From Bemisia tabaci (lineage: Eukaryota > Arthropoda > Insecta > Hemiptera > Aleyrodidae), in the NCBI RefSeq assembly GCF_918797505.1, contig NC_092797.1:45854157-45918156 (forward strand): a stretch of 64,000 nt of DNA, written 5' to 3'. The notes under the pieces were generated by a model. It had not been told where the DNA came from. It ran no database searches and saw nothing but the letters and a program-made list of their open reading frames with translations. Each line of letters opens with the position of its first letter. Within the stretch, counting starts at the first letter, position 1. The position numbers and the translations under genes are program-made. Below, piece after piece: positions 21,201 to 32,900 of this stretch.

Positions 21201-24200
21201 TTGCTCAATTGATATAATCTTGTGAAAAGAAAGAAAAAATGGAACTTTCCTGGTCTGTTTCCTTCGCCCATACCTCATTTTCAGTTTGACATACTCACCA
21301 AAGTGTTTGTCCTTGGCAAACGCAATCTTATAGCCTTTATTAGGGCACGCCGTCACACATTTCGGAACCACTGTTTCGTTGTAACTGTGGCAATCTGGAA
21401 ATTTTCCATCTTTACCCATGCGGTGAGAGCAATGTTTTGCTTCGTACGGCATGCAACCCTACAAGTTTCAATGTTTTCTTCAATAATTTCGCACAAAATG
21501 TCATCGAACTATACAACGACGTCAATCGAGATTTTTGATCATAGACGAGAAAAGTATTGAATAAATTTCACCGTAGCCGATGCAGAGGGTCCATTCCATA
21601 CGTCTCAGATACATTTTTGCGCGAGGTTGTTGTGAATATCAATACATAGAAAATACTAACTTTCATCATGAAAAAATCGATTCTTACATTATTGTGTACC
21701 AGTCCATTTTCAATTTAATAAATCATATATTTCGCTATTTTTGTTTCTGGGAATCAATTGGAATAAACTCTTTGAGTGCTGAATTTTTTCTTAATTGGAC
21801 ATTTTGAGGGAAAAAACAGGAAAATAAAGCTGTAGCAGCAGAAATTTTAATTGTTAATCGGTCAGTTGCGCTGGTCACAGACTCGTGTTTTGATGCTCGA
21901 TTCTTGTTGGTCAACTAAAAATAATAAGAACTGCCCTAACAGCAACTTTCTACGTCACCGCGGTAGTGATACTATTGGTTACCCTTTCACCTTGCTTCCA
22001 TCCAAGTTTAACGTTGAGTAACCAGTTAAAATTTGTGTCTCCATGACAAATGAAACCAAGGTCACTACCCCGGTGGATGACGTCATTAAACGAACGTTTC
22101 AAAGCGCGATAGCTCTGTTAATATTGAACGTAGAAAGTTGCTGTTCAAACAGATCTTATTATTTTTAGCTGATCCACAAGAGTCAAACACCAAAACACGA
22201 TTCTGAGACCAGCGCAACTGACCCATTACAAGCTTATGGTAGGTATCAAAGATATGACGTTATCAGCTGTATATTTTTTGATATTTGAGTGCGGCTTGCA
22301 AGATTGGCCTTGTTTTTCATATTATGCACAAACCCATTCTCTTGAAAATTTCATGAAATATTTCCGATGGGTAATATTTATAAAATATATAATAATAATA
22401 TAATAATGCTTTAATAATGCTTATATGCTTTTTGGTAATATTTGCGCTGATGCGCATCAACCGAAATAAGCTGGAAATAAGTTAAAATATTTGAAATTTC
22501 CCGAAAGAATTCGAGAAGCAACGGGCGCTTGCCGCATGCCAATGGGTGGAGAAGAAACTAGTCGGCAAAAAGAAATCTAAAACTCCTTAAAAGAAATTGA
22601 TACCTAAATTTAAAGGAAGAGGATATTGTTTTTTTTATTATTATTATTATTTCAGAGTGCCGCTCGTACATCTAGCCTTTTACAATGGGTGATCTCATAT
22701 TTTACAAGAATAAATCCTTCGCTAATTTCATGGAATATTTCTCGGGAACTCAAGTTTTTCATTCTTTTTTTCCACACCATGCAACAAATCCGTTAAGCGA
22801 ATTTTCGCGATCGGTTGAACGATGTTCGACTTCTTCGTTGGTCTCACCGGAGACCGTTGAAATCCATCAGTTTGAAATTTCGAATTCACCTCGGGACTTG
22901 AATTCGATTTTTGAATTGATGCAATCTATGTCAGAAACTTCATCTTTCACCAGAATTTTTGTTTCGTCATTTCTCTCGGTTGTCGCGTTTTGTCATTTCA
23001 AGTCTGCTGTATATGCAATTTGCTGCGTTTTAGAGTTTCATATTTTCGTATTTTCTTCTTAATTTTATTTTTAAAAAAATCTGAACTCTGATTGGCTCCT
23101 GCTTTCACCGATCATCGGCATCACTCAGCATTCATTAACTCGTTTGATGAATGATATTTAATCGCGAAAATTCGCTTTTTACCTGGTTCGTGCCAAATTC
23201 TCCTCCTGTGACCAAACCGTTTTTTACATAGTGTTGGAAAGCCTTTGCGGGAAGGCCGCCTTCACAACCTGCACCGCACTTGACCTCATCCGTACAGCAA
23301 GATGCAATGTTCCATGCCGAAATAGTGCCCTGGAAGGCACCGTCAGTGGTGATGCAAATCCTATCCGTTATGACGGACGCCGTGGATACTGCCTGAGAGT
23401 GAGCAAAAATTAATGAAGTTGAAATGCTGCGTTATTTCTCAACTTAACGCTTACTCAGTCAAACTTAAGGAAGGGAAGCTTACAAATTCTGCGATCCTGT
23501 GAATTGAGTTAAAAAATATCATTTCATGTTTTCAGTCAACAGATGCGAGCACAACAAGGGTTTGACCTTAAATAAAATCAAATATCGTGCATCTTAACCG
23601 GTTTCTTGCTTAATTTTTATCGAAGGAAACTTTGTTTGTTTGTATCAAATATGATGAAGCACATTAATCGCAGATATCTTTGGCATTCAATAGTTTCAAT
23701 TTCCAATTAGAAACATAAAAACCTCATCAAACATTACAGACCCCAATTGTCGCCAAAATGTTAAAGGAGGGCATCTATTACCCTCTATCCTTATCCGTAC
23801 CACACTGGGGTAGTATACATACCCAACAGCTCCCGCAGTTGCCCTGGTCGTAAATATGAGAAATACTGGCACACTTGCTCCATTTTGTCCTGGCGTCAAA
23901 CTCAGCGGGTGGATCGCCACGTGGATAAGTTACCCCGCCTTCATCCTCAGATTCTTCCCAAACTGGTAACCTCGGCAAATCGTCTTCCGGTACGCGAAAC
24001 GAAGCAAGCCGTCTCAAGTAGCTTTCAGGCGTGTCATCAGGAAAGTTTTTTCCTGCCTACGGAACAACAAAAATTACGTACAAACAGTTGATAGATCGGA
24101 ACCAATTGGCGCAGACTTATCATTTTTTTTTAATCGATGATACTAATCAGAAACTAATACTTCCCCTTTAAATTCCAAGTTATCGGTATTTTTATATTTA

Positions 24201-27141
24201 CCCGGGAGCATGGTTATACCTTAATTCCTTGGTTTTCTTCTCTGATCAAGGGGTTTTGTGTTGCAGGAATAAAGGCCAGATGAAGAGATTTCCTAAATGT
24301 ACAATCGCACTAAAATCCCGACGGGTACATAAAAAAAGGCCGTAATCCAATCTTTATTGCGAAATTCGTGTAGTATATAACACTTTCTTTTTTAAAAAAA
24401 AAAAAAATAAATAAAAATGTGTCACGTCCGTGAGCAGGATTTCCTTGTCGTAAAATATCAGGTTTGCCCAGAAAAAGACGCAAGAAAATCTTGCCTTGCA
24501 CCTGAAATGATCACAAAATGCAAAAAATGAATATTCTCGCAGACTTTTTCTTACGTATGATTTCAATTGTTTTCAAGTGGATGTTTCCATCTTATTCTTT
24601 ATTTGGCAAAGACAAACAGTGTTAATCAATTGAACTCAAATGTAAGGAAAGTTCGTAAGAGTTTGCAAGATTGCTCGTTCATTTTACTCAGGTTACCTTT
24701 TTTGTCTCTCTATAAACATAGCCAGGCACTAAGAAAAACTCCATTTGCACGCGGTAAACGGTAAAAAGCGTTTTAAAAACTAAGGATATTGCGCGCTAAG
24801 GAGTCGATATCATGCTTTCTAACTACCTACCGTGGTTTACGTATTATTTCACCTGCAGAAAATCTACAAACTTGGCTGTATATCTAGCGTACAGCAGACA
24901 TTAATTTCATGGTTCTTTGAATCTTGCACAGTTGAGACGGGGAGCAAATAATCAGGTATCTAATGTAGGTCTCATTGACCTTCACAGACATTTTTTGGCA
25001 CCGAATTTGCAGCATGACATTTAGCGTATTTTTCTAACTTTAAGCAAATATTAGAAATGCCTTATTTAATAAAATATTTTCATTTTCTGTTCCAGGTAAG
25101 CATTAATTCATGCCCCACGAATTAGTCTGCAAGTCTCATCAGTCGCACAGCTTCTAACCGTCGCGTCGGTATGGTTTATCAACATTCTTATTAAACACCT
25201 GAAGTATAGAATTACTTAACAATAAAATAACATTAACTCTAATTACCGTCCACGATGACTGAACTTTGTTGATATATTCGATCAATGCGTCCTGATTTTT
25301 GAGACTAAGAGTTTCAGGTTCACCCAAAATAATTTCTCTGGCTGATGCTGGAAGCAGAGTTAACATTTTCAAGAGCGAAAAGGCTTGAATGAATTTCCAT
25401 ACATAAATTGTAGGTCTCAAAAATGCATATTTTCGGTTGACTTCCCTGAAAAAAGAGCAATTGAAATTCTCGTGTCAAACAAATTACATATGTACCTACG
25501 TGTAAAATGTAACGTATTTGACTTGTGAACAAATGTTTTCCTATTTTCATCAATTCAATTCTTCTGGAGATGAATGGAAATCAGTAATAATTATAACATT
25601 GAATTTGAAAATAGGATGGATTTCTAGTGGGGTGAACGAAGAAATTGTTTATGTGAAATTTTAAATTGAAGGAATCTGTCATTTTTGAGGTGATGCAATA
25701 TTCCATATTTTTGTCTTGTCATGAAAATGGATCTTTTTCGTGGTCTGTCCGGAAGATTATTTACGGGTGAGGGGGAGAAGAGGGGTCTCATGATAAGTTC
25801 TCCGAGTTTCCTCTCATTGGGACTGGCGAGTGCCAGTGCGTCTTTTCTTCCCTCTAGTTACGTCCTTTTCCTTTCCTGGATGGCCAAAAATTAACGGTGC
25901 GGTGGCGTTTGCGGACGTGGCGTTTGCGGATTCTAAGAATCGGGTGGCGTTTGCGGATTCTCATATTTTGACGGTGGCGATTGCGGACATGCGGAACAGG
26001 GCCGGTGGACTTTGCGGACCGGAGAATTTCGGCGGTGGCGATTGCGGACGGAGGGGTAGGCACCTATATATACTGCCCCCCACCCCTGCGCTGTATATTA
26101 AAGAGAAAAATTACCGGAGAGGCTCTGGATTCCTTGCCGTGAATGTAGAATGAGAACAATATTGGTATTAAACATTAGTATTATATTAGTATAAAAACAT
26201 ATGAGCTGTGAACATACAGTAAATTTTTAAAAACAGGCATATCAGAAATCAAGAAACTGAAAAATCGTCAGTTTCAGTTCATTTTTAGGATGAAAAACAT
26301 GTTGTAAATTCTAGTCCAAAATTACTGAAAGTCAAAAAATTACAACGAAGCTGATTATCGATGACGATCCGGAGCTGACGTCATAAGGTCCAGTTACACG
26401 ATCAAATTGAACCATCAAAATGGGCCTCTCATATTTTGTTGCATCCTCACCTCAGGTCTTTTTCCACCATTCAGAGCTTCAGTTTGATGGCTCAATTTGA
26501 TCGTGTAACTGAACCTATAAGGACTTCGGATTATCCATATTCGGATCGATTTGGCAGGGCTGTATAGTTGACCAAGGCAGGTCGATTTGGGACTCCAGGG
26601 CACTCATTTCGGTTGAATTACTCTGTCATTTTGCAATTTTTGGAATGCTTCAACAGCTAAGATAAAAACGCGATAGAATCAAGTTAGAAAGTTTAAAAGA
26701 CAGAATCTTTCTTTCAAACTTGCAATTTGCGCCAATTCATTTATGTTTGCACATAATTGAATATTATTTTCTCTATCGATTATCCGGATCCTTTATCACT
26801 TGGATTAGTTCGGCACAGATGATCCGGTTAGCAAGAGCTTTGTATTTTATTATTCCCCATGGTTATTTGAAACATATGGACGTATTCATGCTAAAAGGAA
26901 CAATGTCACACACAATCCCAATGCACATCCCAATGCACATAGTTCCTTTTAGCATAAATACGTTCATATTTAGTTTTATCACGGTGAGTTTTATCCCTGT
27001 GGGAGGATAGGGGACTTAGACAATGGGGAGTAGCAAAGTGCCAAAGAGCGCTGTAAAAGCGGCTTCTCTGTATGTACATACATATCTTTTTTCAAGTTTT
27101 ATAAATTACGAAGTATGCCAGACCTACCAGGAACGTATCGT
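18278..27141 (-). CDS. Cathepsin B-like cysteine protease, paralogue C (start codon uncertain)
   Basis: Seven-exon cathepsin B. Exons: 27141-27128 (coding status uncertain), 25445-25247, 24056-23823, 23392-23183, 21458-21299, 20386-20276, 18474-18278 (TAG stop). Catalytic Cys (QGNCGSCW), His ([11 protein letters not shown]) and Asn (NSWNPEWGD) are intact. The occluding loop reads CSHRM, so the second histidine is Arg. GCNGG has become GCEGG. The first exon aligns with B but its ATG has become ACG. No in-frame ATG occurs upstream before a TAA, so translation may start at the internal ATG at 25366 (MLTLLPASA, 343 residues), at a non-AUG codon, or from an unseen exon. From the ACG the frame is open for 374 codons. 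AATAAA on this strand is at 18111-18106. The first introns hold a GC-rich minisatellite (25896-26050) and an inverted-repeat element (26387-26516). It is an active gene or a recently damaged one; only transcripts can tell. Confidence 0.82.
18558..18581. repeat. Poly-A run of 24 bases
   Basis: Uninterrupted A run in the last intron of paralogue C, upstream of its final exon. No associated retroelement body seen. Confidence 0.85.
18848..19304. mobile_element. About 457 bp foldback element
   Basis: The arms pair along roughly 200 bp each: GAGATCGCACTTCTATTGTC, AATTCATGTACC and TTTGACAAAGAAATTCAACG on the left have inverted partners on the right. The arms meet around AGGCAGGGTTTTTTCAGAGG and a loop with CGAT-rich text. 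One arm of the same family stands alone at 29194-29377. Lies in a paralogue C intron. Confidence 0.82.
19463..19503. repeat. AT-rich microsatellite (ATAA)n
   Basis: ATTAATATATTAATATATAA followed by about seven AAAT units. Simple repeat in a paralogue C intron. Confidence 0.8.
19682..19958. mobile_element. 277 bp inverted-repeat element, CGATGGCTGAAGTG family
   Basis: The left end has TATCGATGGCTGGAGTG and CACGTATCTCA; the right end has GAGATACGTGG and CACTTGAGCCATCGATATA, an inverted match. Related pieces are near 8690-8750, 10943-11012 and 39474-39512. No coding capacity. Confidence 0.7.
20030..20194. mobile_element. Miniature element of second hAT-like family, copy 1
   Basis: 165 bp from CATTGGCGCGGATCC to GCTGGATCCGCCTCTG, with inner inverted matches such as CCTATTTAAACC against GGTTTAAAT. 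A closely similar copy at 41565-41725 is flanked by near-identical octamers. Here the flanks (GGGAAAAC and GAAAACTG) match only with a shift. Confidence 0.65.
20438..20693. mobile_element. 256 bp miniature element, GAGG.CT.GA.GGACAAGG ends, copy 1
   Basis: The end with GGACAAGGCGCATGAGTGCA is inverted at the other end as TTGCACATATGAGCCTTGTCC. A second copy is at 57621-57870, including the shared internal CTGACTTTTTGATGC.TAAAAATTG. Lies in a paralogue C intron. Confidence 0.72.
21855..22228. mobile_element. 374 bp foldback element with about 105 bp terminal inverted repeats
   Basis: TAATCGGTCAGTTGCGCTGG at the left is inverted at the right as CCAGCGCAACTGACCCATTA. Pairing continues through CGTGTTTTG, CTAAAAATAATAAGA and CAGCAACTTTCTACGT. 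The centre is unpaired and non-coding. Lies in a paralogue C intron. Confidence 0.85.
25896..26050. repeat. GC-rich imperfect minisatellite, GGTGGCG.TTGCGGA units
   Basis: Six or seven imperfect copies of a 15-base motif, GGTGGCGTTTGCGGA or GGTGGCGATTGCGGA, some separated by short spacers, in otherwise AT-rich DNA. It sits in the first intron of paralogue C, between the tiny first exon and the leader exon. The open frame across it only reflects the repeat. Confidence 0.75.
26387..26516. mobile_element. 130 bp inverted-repeat element, GTTACACGATCAAATTGA arms
   Basis: AGGTCCAGTTACACGATCAA at the left is inverted at the right as TTGATCGTGTAACTGAACCT; both arms extend inward through the CCATCAAA region. 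The element at 28448-28743 has similar GTTACACGCTCAAATTT ends. In the first intron of paralogue C. Confidence 0.78.
26880..26963. repeat. 84 bp inverted repeat, ATGCTAAAAGGAAC family
   Basis: ACGTATTCATGCTAAAAGGA and the inverse TCCTTTTAGCATAAATACGT enclose a loop with a short CAATGCACATCC duplication. Relatives are at 13856-13923 and 7935-7962. Confidence 0.72.
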
Positions 27142-28447
27142 TTCCGTAATATTTTGGTAACTCCTTCTCTTTCTTTCGTAGCCAACCGTAAATATTGGAA
27201 GCAAGGACCAGGAAATTACCCCTTAAACATGTAGAGAACTAGTCAGTCTTATCCAGATGTGTGTCATTTTAGCACATCTTGTAATAAACTGGCTAAAATT
27301 CTGCAGATTTGAAGATATGTTTTTCCTATCGCCTCAAGTTGGACTCCCTTCCAGCAGAATGTCTGACACACGTGTAGGTCGTTCGCTTGCGGAGTTATGC
27401 TAATAAGTACTTAAACAATGAATCAGTAAGAAATTGAAGATAATTCAGTGACAAATCATGTGCCAGCACATACTGTCACTTTCAAACACTGCTCTGACTG
27501 GAAAAAGGCAGTAAATTAAGCAATCATTACCCAATGAAAGGGAATCAGAACGACGTTCCAACTTCTATGTCTCCAGCTGAAAAATAAGCCAATAAATTAA
27601 GATAGCATAAACCAATCAAAGAGAATCGGAATTACGTACCAACTTCAATGAAAATTCAAAATGTTCAATATTTTCCATTGAAATCATAACCGCTGCTAAC
27701 AGTCAAAAAACGGTGGCCAAATTTTTGCCAAATTTTGGCCAATTTGTTCAAGAGTTCCGATAATGGCCAGGTTCTGGCCATGTGATAGCTCTATGACAGT
27801 ACCTGCGGCGTATTTTGCAAATTTAAATTTCTCGTATCTTCAGTCTGATATCAGATATTATAGAACCAATTTTTTTGCACATATGTTAACTAAGTATGTG
27901 CGTAACAGTATGGTAAAATAAAGCTGGGTTCACACTATTTTGTCAGGAAAACATGGCCAAAAAGGTTCAAAAATTTTAATGAGAGTCGAAAATTTTGAGC
28001 TCTTCTGACATTGTAACTCTAGCTGGAATGTGTGAGCTCTTTGGCCTTGTTTCCCCCGCAAAATTGTGTGGTCCAAGCACTACTTTAGCACATTGCTACA
28101 TTTAGTTTGCGCCACGTTTCATAGTGTTTTTTTCGTGTTCACTAAAGCACGTCGAGAACGCAAATAATTCACATGCTCAAAGTTGTCAATAGCGTCAAAG
28201 ATTTTTTTCACGTTAAATTTTTTAACCCCAAGGAATAAAAATTGACTTATATTAAACAACGAACTTTCTCGGTTCAGGTAACCGAAATTTTCGGTCACAG
28301 AAACCGAACTTTGACCCAGCTTATTGAAATTCGGTTTTTATGACCGACACTTTTGTTACCTGCGCTGAGAAAGGTTCGGTGCCCAAAATGAAAAGACATT
28401 CATTTGCAACCGAATTTTTCCCCTCAGTTCTGGGTTTAAACATGTAT

Positions 28448-28743
28448 TGGCTATGGTTACACGCTCAAATTTCCATCAATTTCCGATCAAATGGTGACTG
28501 GTGCGCACCATCTACCATCAAATTTCTGCGGCCTGCAAAAATTTGATGGTAGATGATGGAGCTGTGGGGCTCATCCTTCATCTGAAATCCACACAACCGT
28601 GCTTATTTCATGCTTATTCCAATCAACACGCTGTTTTAATTAATTTTACTGATGAGTACTCAATCTAGATAACTCTCGACAGCCATCTTGGTCATCTTTT
28701 TGATCGGAATTTGACGGAAATTTGAGCGTGTAACCAGGCCATA
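28448..28743. mobile_element. 296 bp inverted-repeat element, GGTTACACGCTCAAATTT ends
   Basis: TGGCTATGGTTACACGCTCA at the left is inverted at the right as TGAGCGTGTAACCAGGCCA, and GATCAAATGG has a diverged inverse partner. An inner inverted pair (ATCTACCATCAAATTT and AAATTTGATGGTAGAT) sits near 28510-28555. Confidence 0.7.
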
Positions 28744-28760
28744 ATATTATGCTTCCTTCC

Positions 28761-28835
28761 GGAATAATTTGATTGGTTGACAGATGGAATGATTTGATTG
28801 GTTGACAGATGGAATGATTTGATTGGTTGACAGAT
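28761..28835. repeat. 25 bp tandem repeat, three copies
   Basis: Three consecutive 25-base units. The last two are identical and the first differs at one base (AATAATTT versus AATGATTT). The shared part is TTTGATTGGTTGACAGAT. Confidence 0.95.
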
Positions 28836-29193
28836 AGTACGTCGGTCACCTTCCACTCAGTTGCATCATAACCTCCCGTAGAGACCATGCCTCATCTACA
28901 GAACTCAGCGTCATCTGTTCCACCGTCCTTCACCTTGAGCATATTAGCAAACCTATAATGCTCACAGTGTCTCTATATCTCAGGAAGCAAAAAACCAACT
29001 TTGAACGCGAGAGTTACGATTGCATCGACGGCGGTTGATTCATGCGTTGTTTGTGCACTTGTGTTTGTTCTTGACATTGACAATGAGCGATGTTCATACA
29101 TCATCTTCTGTCTTGGGAGTTGGAGAAGCGCACACAATTGGATCTAGATTTGTGAGTCTGAGGGTTTGAGTATGTGCAGGGAAATGTCCTTCA

Positions 29194-29377
29194 CGTGATT
29201 CGATGGACGCCATTTTTTTGTCAGAGCGACGTGCGATAAATCGCATCGATTTGTTCCATAATTTCAGCTACTTGTCATTTTTCTCAACTTTTGAGATCGC
29301 ACTTTTGTTGTCATGAGACTTAAGAATTCATGTACCAACTTTGACAAAGAAATTCAACGTATTTAAGGCAGGGTTTT
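29194..29377. repeat. Solo arm of the 18848-19304 foldback family
   Basis: GAGATCGCACTTTTGTTGTC, GAATTCATGTACCAAC and TTTGACAAAGAAATTCAACG match one arm of the foldback at 18848-19304. The second arm is absent; sequence after GGCAGGGTTTTT is unrelated. Confidence 0.7.
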
Positions 29378-29900
29378 TAAATATATTTAAAGAACTGAGT
29401 GCAAAGAAGACTCAAATGTATATCTATGAGAGCGATTTTGCTCAGGCCAATTTCACTATTTTTCCATATTATATTATTCTAGTATACCATAGAATCATAA
29501 GAGTAACCGCAAAACGGTCAGGGGGTTTATTTACTCCCTGATTATTACTAATTTTACAAAATTATTTTGTCGTTTTACGTCAAAAATATGGTAGTAAACG
29601 CGGAGTTTAACAAAGTAAAACGGGGCTTGTTGGGTCGTAACTATAACGTAACTTATTTGATTAGATCATCGATAGCTGTAATTATTTAAAAACATCTTCG
29701 GGGTTAATTTGTTCTTTACTCTGCATGTATAATGAAACATGAGAAATCTTTAAGAAAGGATTTACGCAAATTGTAAGTTGTTTGCAATGTCCTCGTGAAT
29801 TAGTTCTGTGGATGATAATGTTTTACTACAACACTCAAAATAAAAATTGTCTCATATTTCGTGTAGCAAGATTTAAATGTGTTAAATGAATAATGTTTGG

Positions 29901-32900
29901 TTAAGTTTTGACTTTCGGCTCAGCTGCAAAAAGACTTTCTTCACATCCACTTTCATTTGAGCCACTCTTGATTTTAAACAGTCCTTTGTCACCCCACTCT
30001 GGGTTCCAGGAGTTCGCGCACAACCAGTAATTGATACCGTTCTCTGTACCATAGCCAAGCACCCTCACAATGTGCCCTCCAACTTTTGCGCCAGTTACAT
30101 GGAAGTATACCCCTGGAGGATAGAACACAAATATCAATCATCCCACTCAAAGATTTTGATCATCGTGTAGTAGGAGTGTTCAAAATTCAATGATAATGAA
30201 TCCAGATCAAGTAGTGACTGAAAGGCATCTTACACTCTTAATGATCAGAACCGTCGTTTTTCGATCAAATTAATTCTAAAACAAACATTACACGGCAAAA
30301 CCAAAACATTCAAATTAATACTGCTGCATGGGATTGTATTTTACTATAACCATCAGAAATTAGATATGATGCTCGTAGCAAAAGTTTAAGTGGATACTTT
30401 TTCATCGTAAAAAAATTGCGCATTAGCATGGTATTCGAATACATTCATAGTTTTAAAATTGCCGTAAATCAGTTTAGCCGTTAAGTTAGATTTACTAACG
30501 ACACCAGTTTCCCATGTTAAAAGCGTTCGAAGCAATGAATAATAGTTAAGCCAATTATTTACCGGATTTATAAAGACGGAAATCTTCATTTACGTTGAAC
30601 CACATTGTGACAGGACCTTTTTTACTCAATTCCTTCTTTAGATCTGCAACTTTTACTTCATAAGAACGTTTACCTGTTAAAAAATAACAATCAGCGTTGA
30701 TTTTGTGGTTGACGTTTTGTAAAATTGTGCCGTCCACACATCCACCATACGAAAGATCTTTGTTTCACTGAGAGAAAGAACTATGTAATCACTTGAACAT
30801 AATCGTTGTGTATCACTATAGCTCAAATATTCTTGTCCTATTCGCATGTGATCTGTTTTGAATGCGGTAAGGACAAAATAGCATCATCTTTGCTACATTG
30901 CTATACACATACGATTCACCTCCGATATATTGTCTAATTCAAATCAAGAGTTTATTTTGCTGTTTACGTTTAGTTGTTGTAAGTTATACTAACCAAAATG
31001 CCGGTCCTTGTCCATAGATGTTTTGTAGTTCGGATTGATGCACTGCTTTTGACAGGTCGGAAGAACTGTATTGTTATATGAGCGGCAGTCTGGATATTTT
31101 CCTACCACGCGATGAGAGCAAGGTTTAACCATATACGGCATACAGCCCTGTAACGCAAACGACGTAAAATATTTCACTCAATTGACGAATTTTATATGGT
31201 GATCATTTATTTTCCAAACCTCCGATAGTCAACTCATTCTGGAGTTTTGTACGTCACCGAGTCCAAAATTTGACAAAGGAAAGGTAGAAAGATCTAAATG
31301 TACATCCCAAGTAATGATTGTAAATCGTTTTGCCTTACCTTTCTTCAATTTACCTTTCTTGGAGAAGGGGGTGTTTCGAACAAAATACTATCGAGGTATT
31401 AATATTTTGTAGATAATTGCATTGTTTTCGAGATGGTAGCAAATCTTTGAACGAAAGTACTGTATAGAATCATCGGAAAAAAATTGTCAGCTTTCGTATA
31501 ATTTGCCTGGGATCTGACGAATAATATTTTGACTTCCGAAATAAAACAAGACCACGTCTATCTGATATTTATCTGCAACCGTTCACCGTGTTTTGTAAAT
31601 CTATAACACCTAATAAAACGATTGAGTGACATATTGATCGTCGAACATTTGCTCACCTCATTGCTACCAAATTCACCACCGGTTACCACTCCGTGCTTCA
31701 CGTAGAATTCAAAAGCTTTGCTGGCATAACCTCCAAAACACCCGGTACCGCACTTATCTTCTACACAGCAGGACGCAATCTCCCATGATGAGATCCAGTC
31801 GTTCGAGGCACCCTTAGTATTGATGCATATTCTGTCAGTGATCACGGAGGCCACGGCAACAGCCTAAAAACAGACGCTTTACTTGTCTTATTTTTGACTT
31901 TTTAACTAAAATTATCATACATCTAGATCATAAGCAATTAGCAATTGCAAGAATTTGCAAATCACTAAATAGTCATACAACGAGAAGAAGCTATGGTTGA
32001 AAGCAAACCTAATCAAAAGAGGTCCATATAAACTCTTAATCCGCAATGATTTTAAGTAATGATGATTTAAAGTGATGCTCCGTAAAGATGATAAGTAATG
32101 ATTTTACTGACGTCATGGTAAAAATATCAATACGACAGGTTATTACTGATACTAACCACAAGCTCATACGAGACACCACTAATATAGTGCTCTCAACTAT
32201 AGTTTTCCGAGGGCAAAATTCAGAATTTAAGAAAAATTATGAAATTATCAACTCTTTTGCCTAAAATTGAAAAAAAATGCACCTTGATTCTGCTTGAGTT
32301 AGTGGAGTTAGTGGTAAACTGCTGGTGCATTTGCTTGAGCATGAATTGAGATACCTGTGAATAGCATAGTTAAATGTGGGTCGGATGGGCAACTAAACTA
32401 ACTCTAAAGTCTGACACAGAGTATCACGGAACACAGAAGGGGCTCCAAATTGAGATCTCTTGCTTTAGAAGTCGTCTATCAATGAAGCCTGCCTAAACTG
32501 CTGAAAATTGTCTCGCACGGTGCCCCTGAACTCACTTTAAATGCGACTTTGTTGTACATCAAAAATTCAAACTGGAGGTTGTAGTGGGGTACTCCCTGAT
32601 GGGTTTTTGGGCAATTTCGAAATAGGTTGTCGGAGCTCCTCGAAAAATAATCGCATTTTTGTGGTTTTTTAGGGGTAAAATAGCAAAATTGGCCTCCGGG
32701 CGACAAATTAAACCCCCTCTCCCTCATCCTTGCCTTGACCGATCTGAATTTTTAGTATGTTTTTGCCTGGTATAAGATGGGACTTTTCTGAAATTTTCAT
32801 GCCCATACAAATTTTTTTGCTCCCGCGGCAGCGTTGCCAAGTTGCGGACTCCAAAATATCGAATTTAATGATAAAATGAAGGTTTCGGAGTGTGATTTCC

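Larger units (their letters stand above)
27142..29193. other. Spacer between paralogues C and D
   Basis: The minus-strand upstream region of C includes a likely leader-exon donor at 27640/27639 (TTG|GTACGTAATTC). Next to it is a tandem duplication of about 65 bp in which the second copy reads TTG|GAACGTC, losing the GT. TGGCCAAA-rich text lies near 27710-27785 and ACCGAA-rich hairpins near 28260-28380. No gene recognised. Confidence 0.45.

Noticed and set aside
25830..26153. 107-codon plus-strand frame with VAFAD repeats
   Set aside because: The repeat in the protein is only the 15-base minisatellite read in frame; it lies in an intron and has no independent support.
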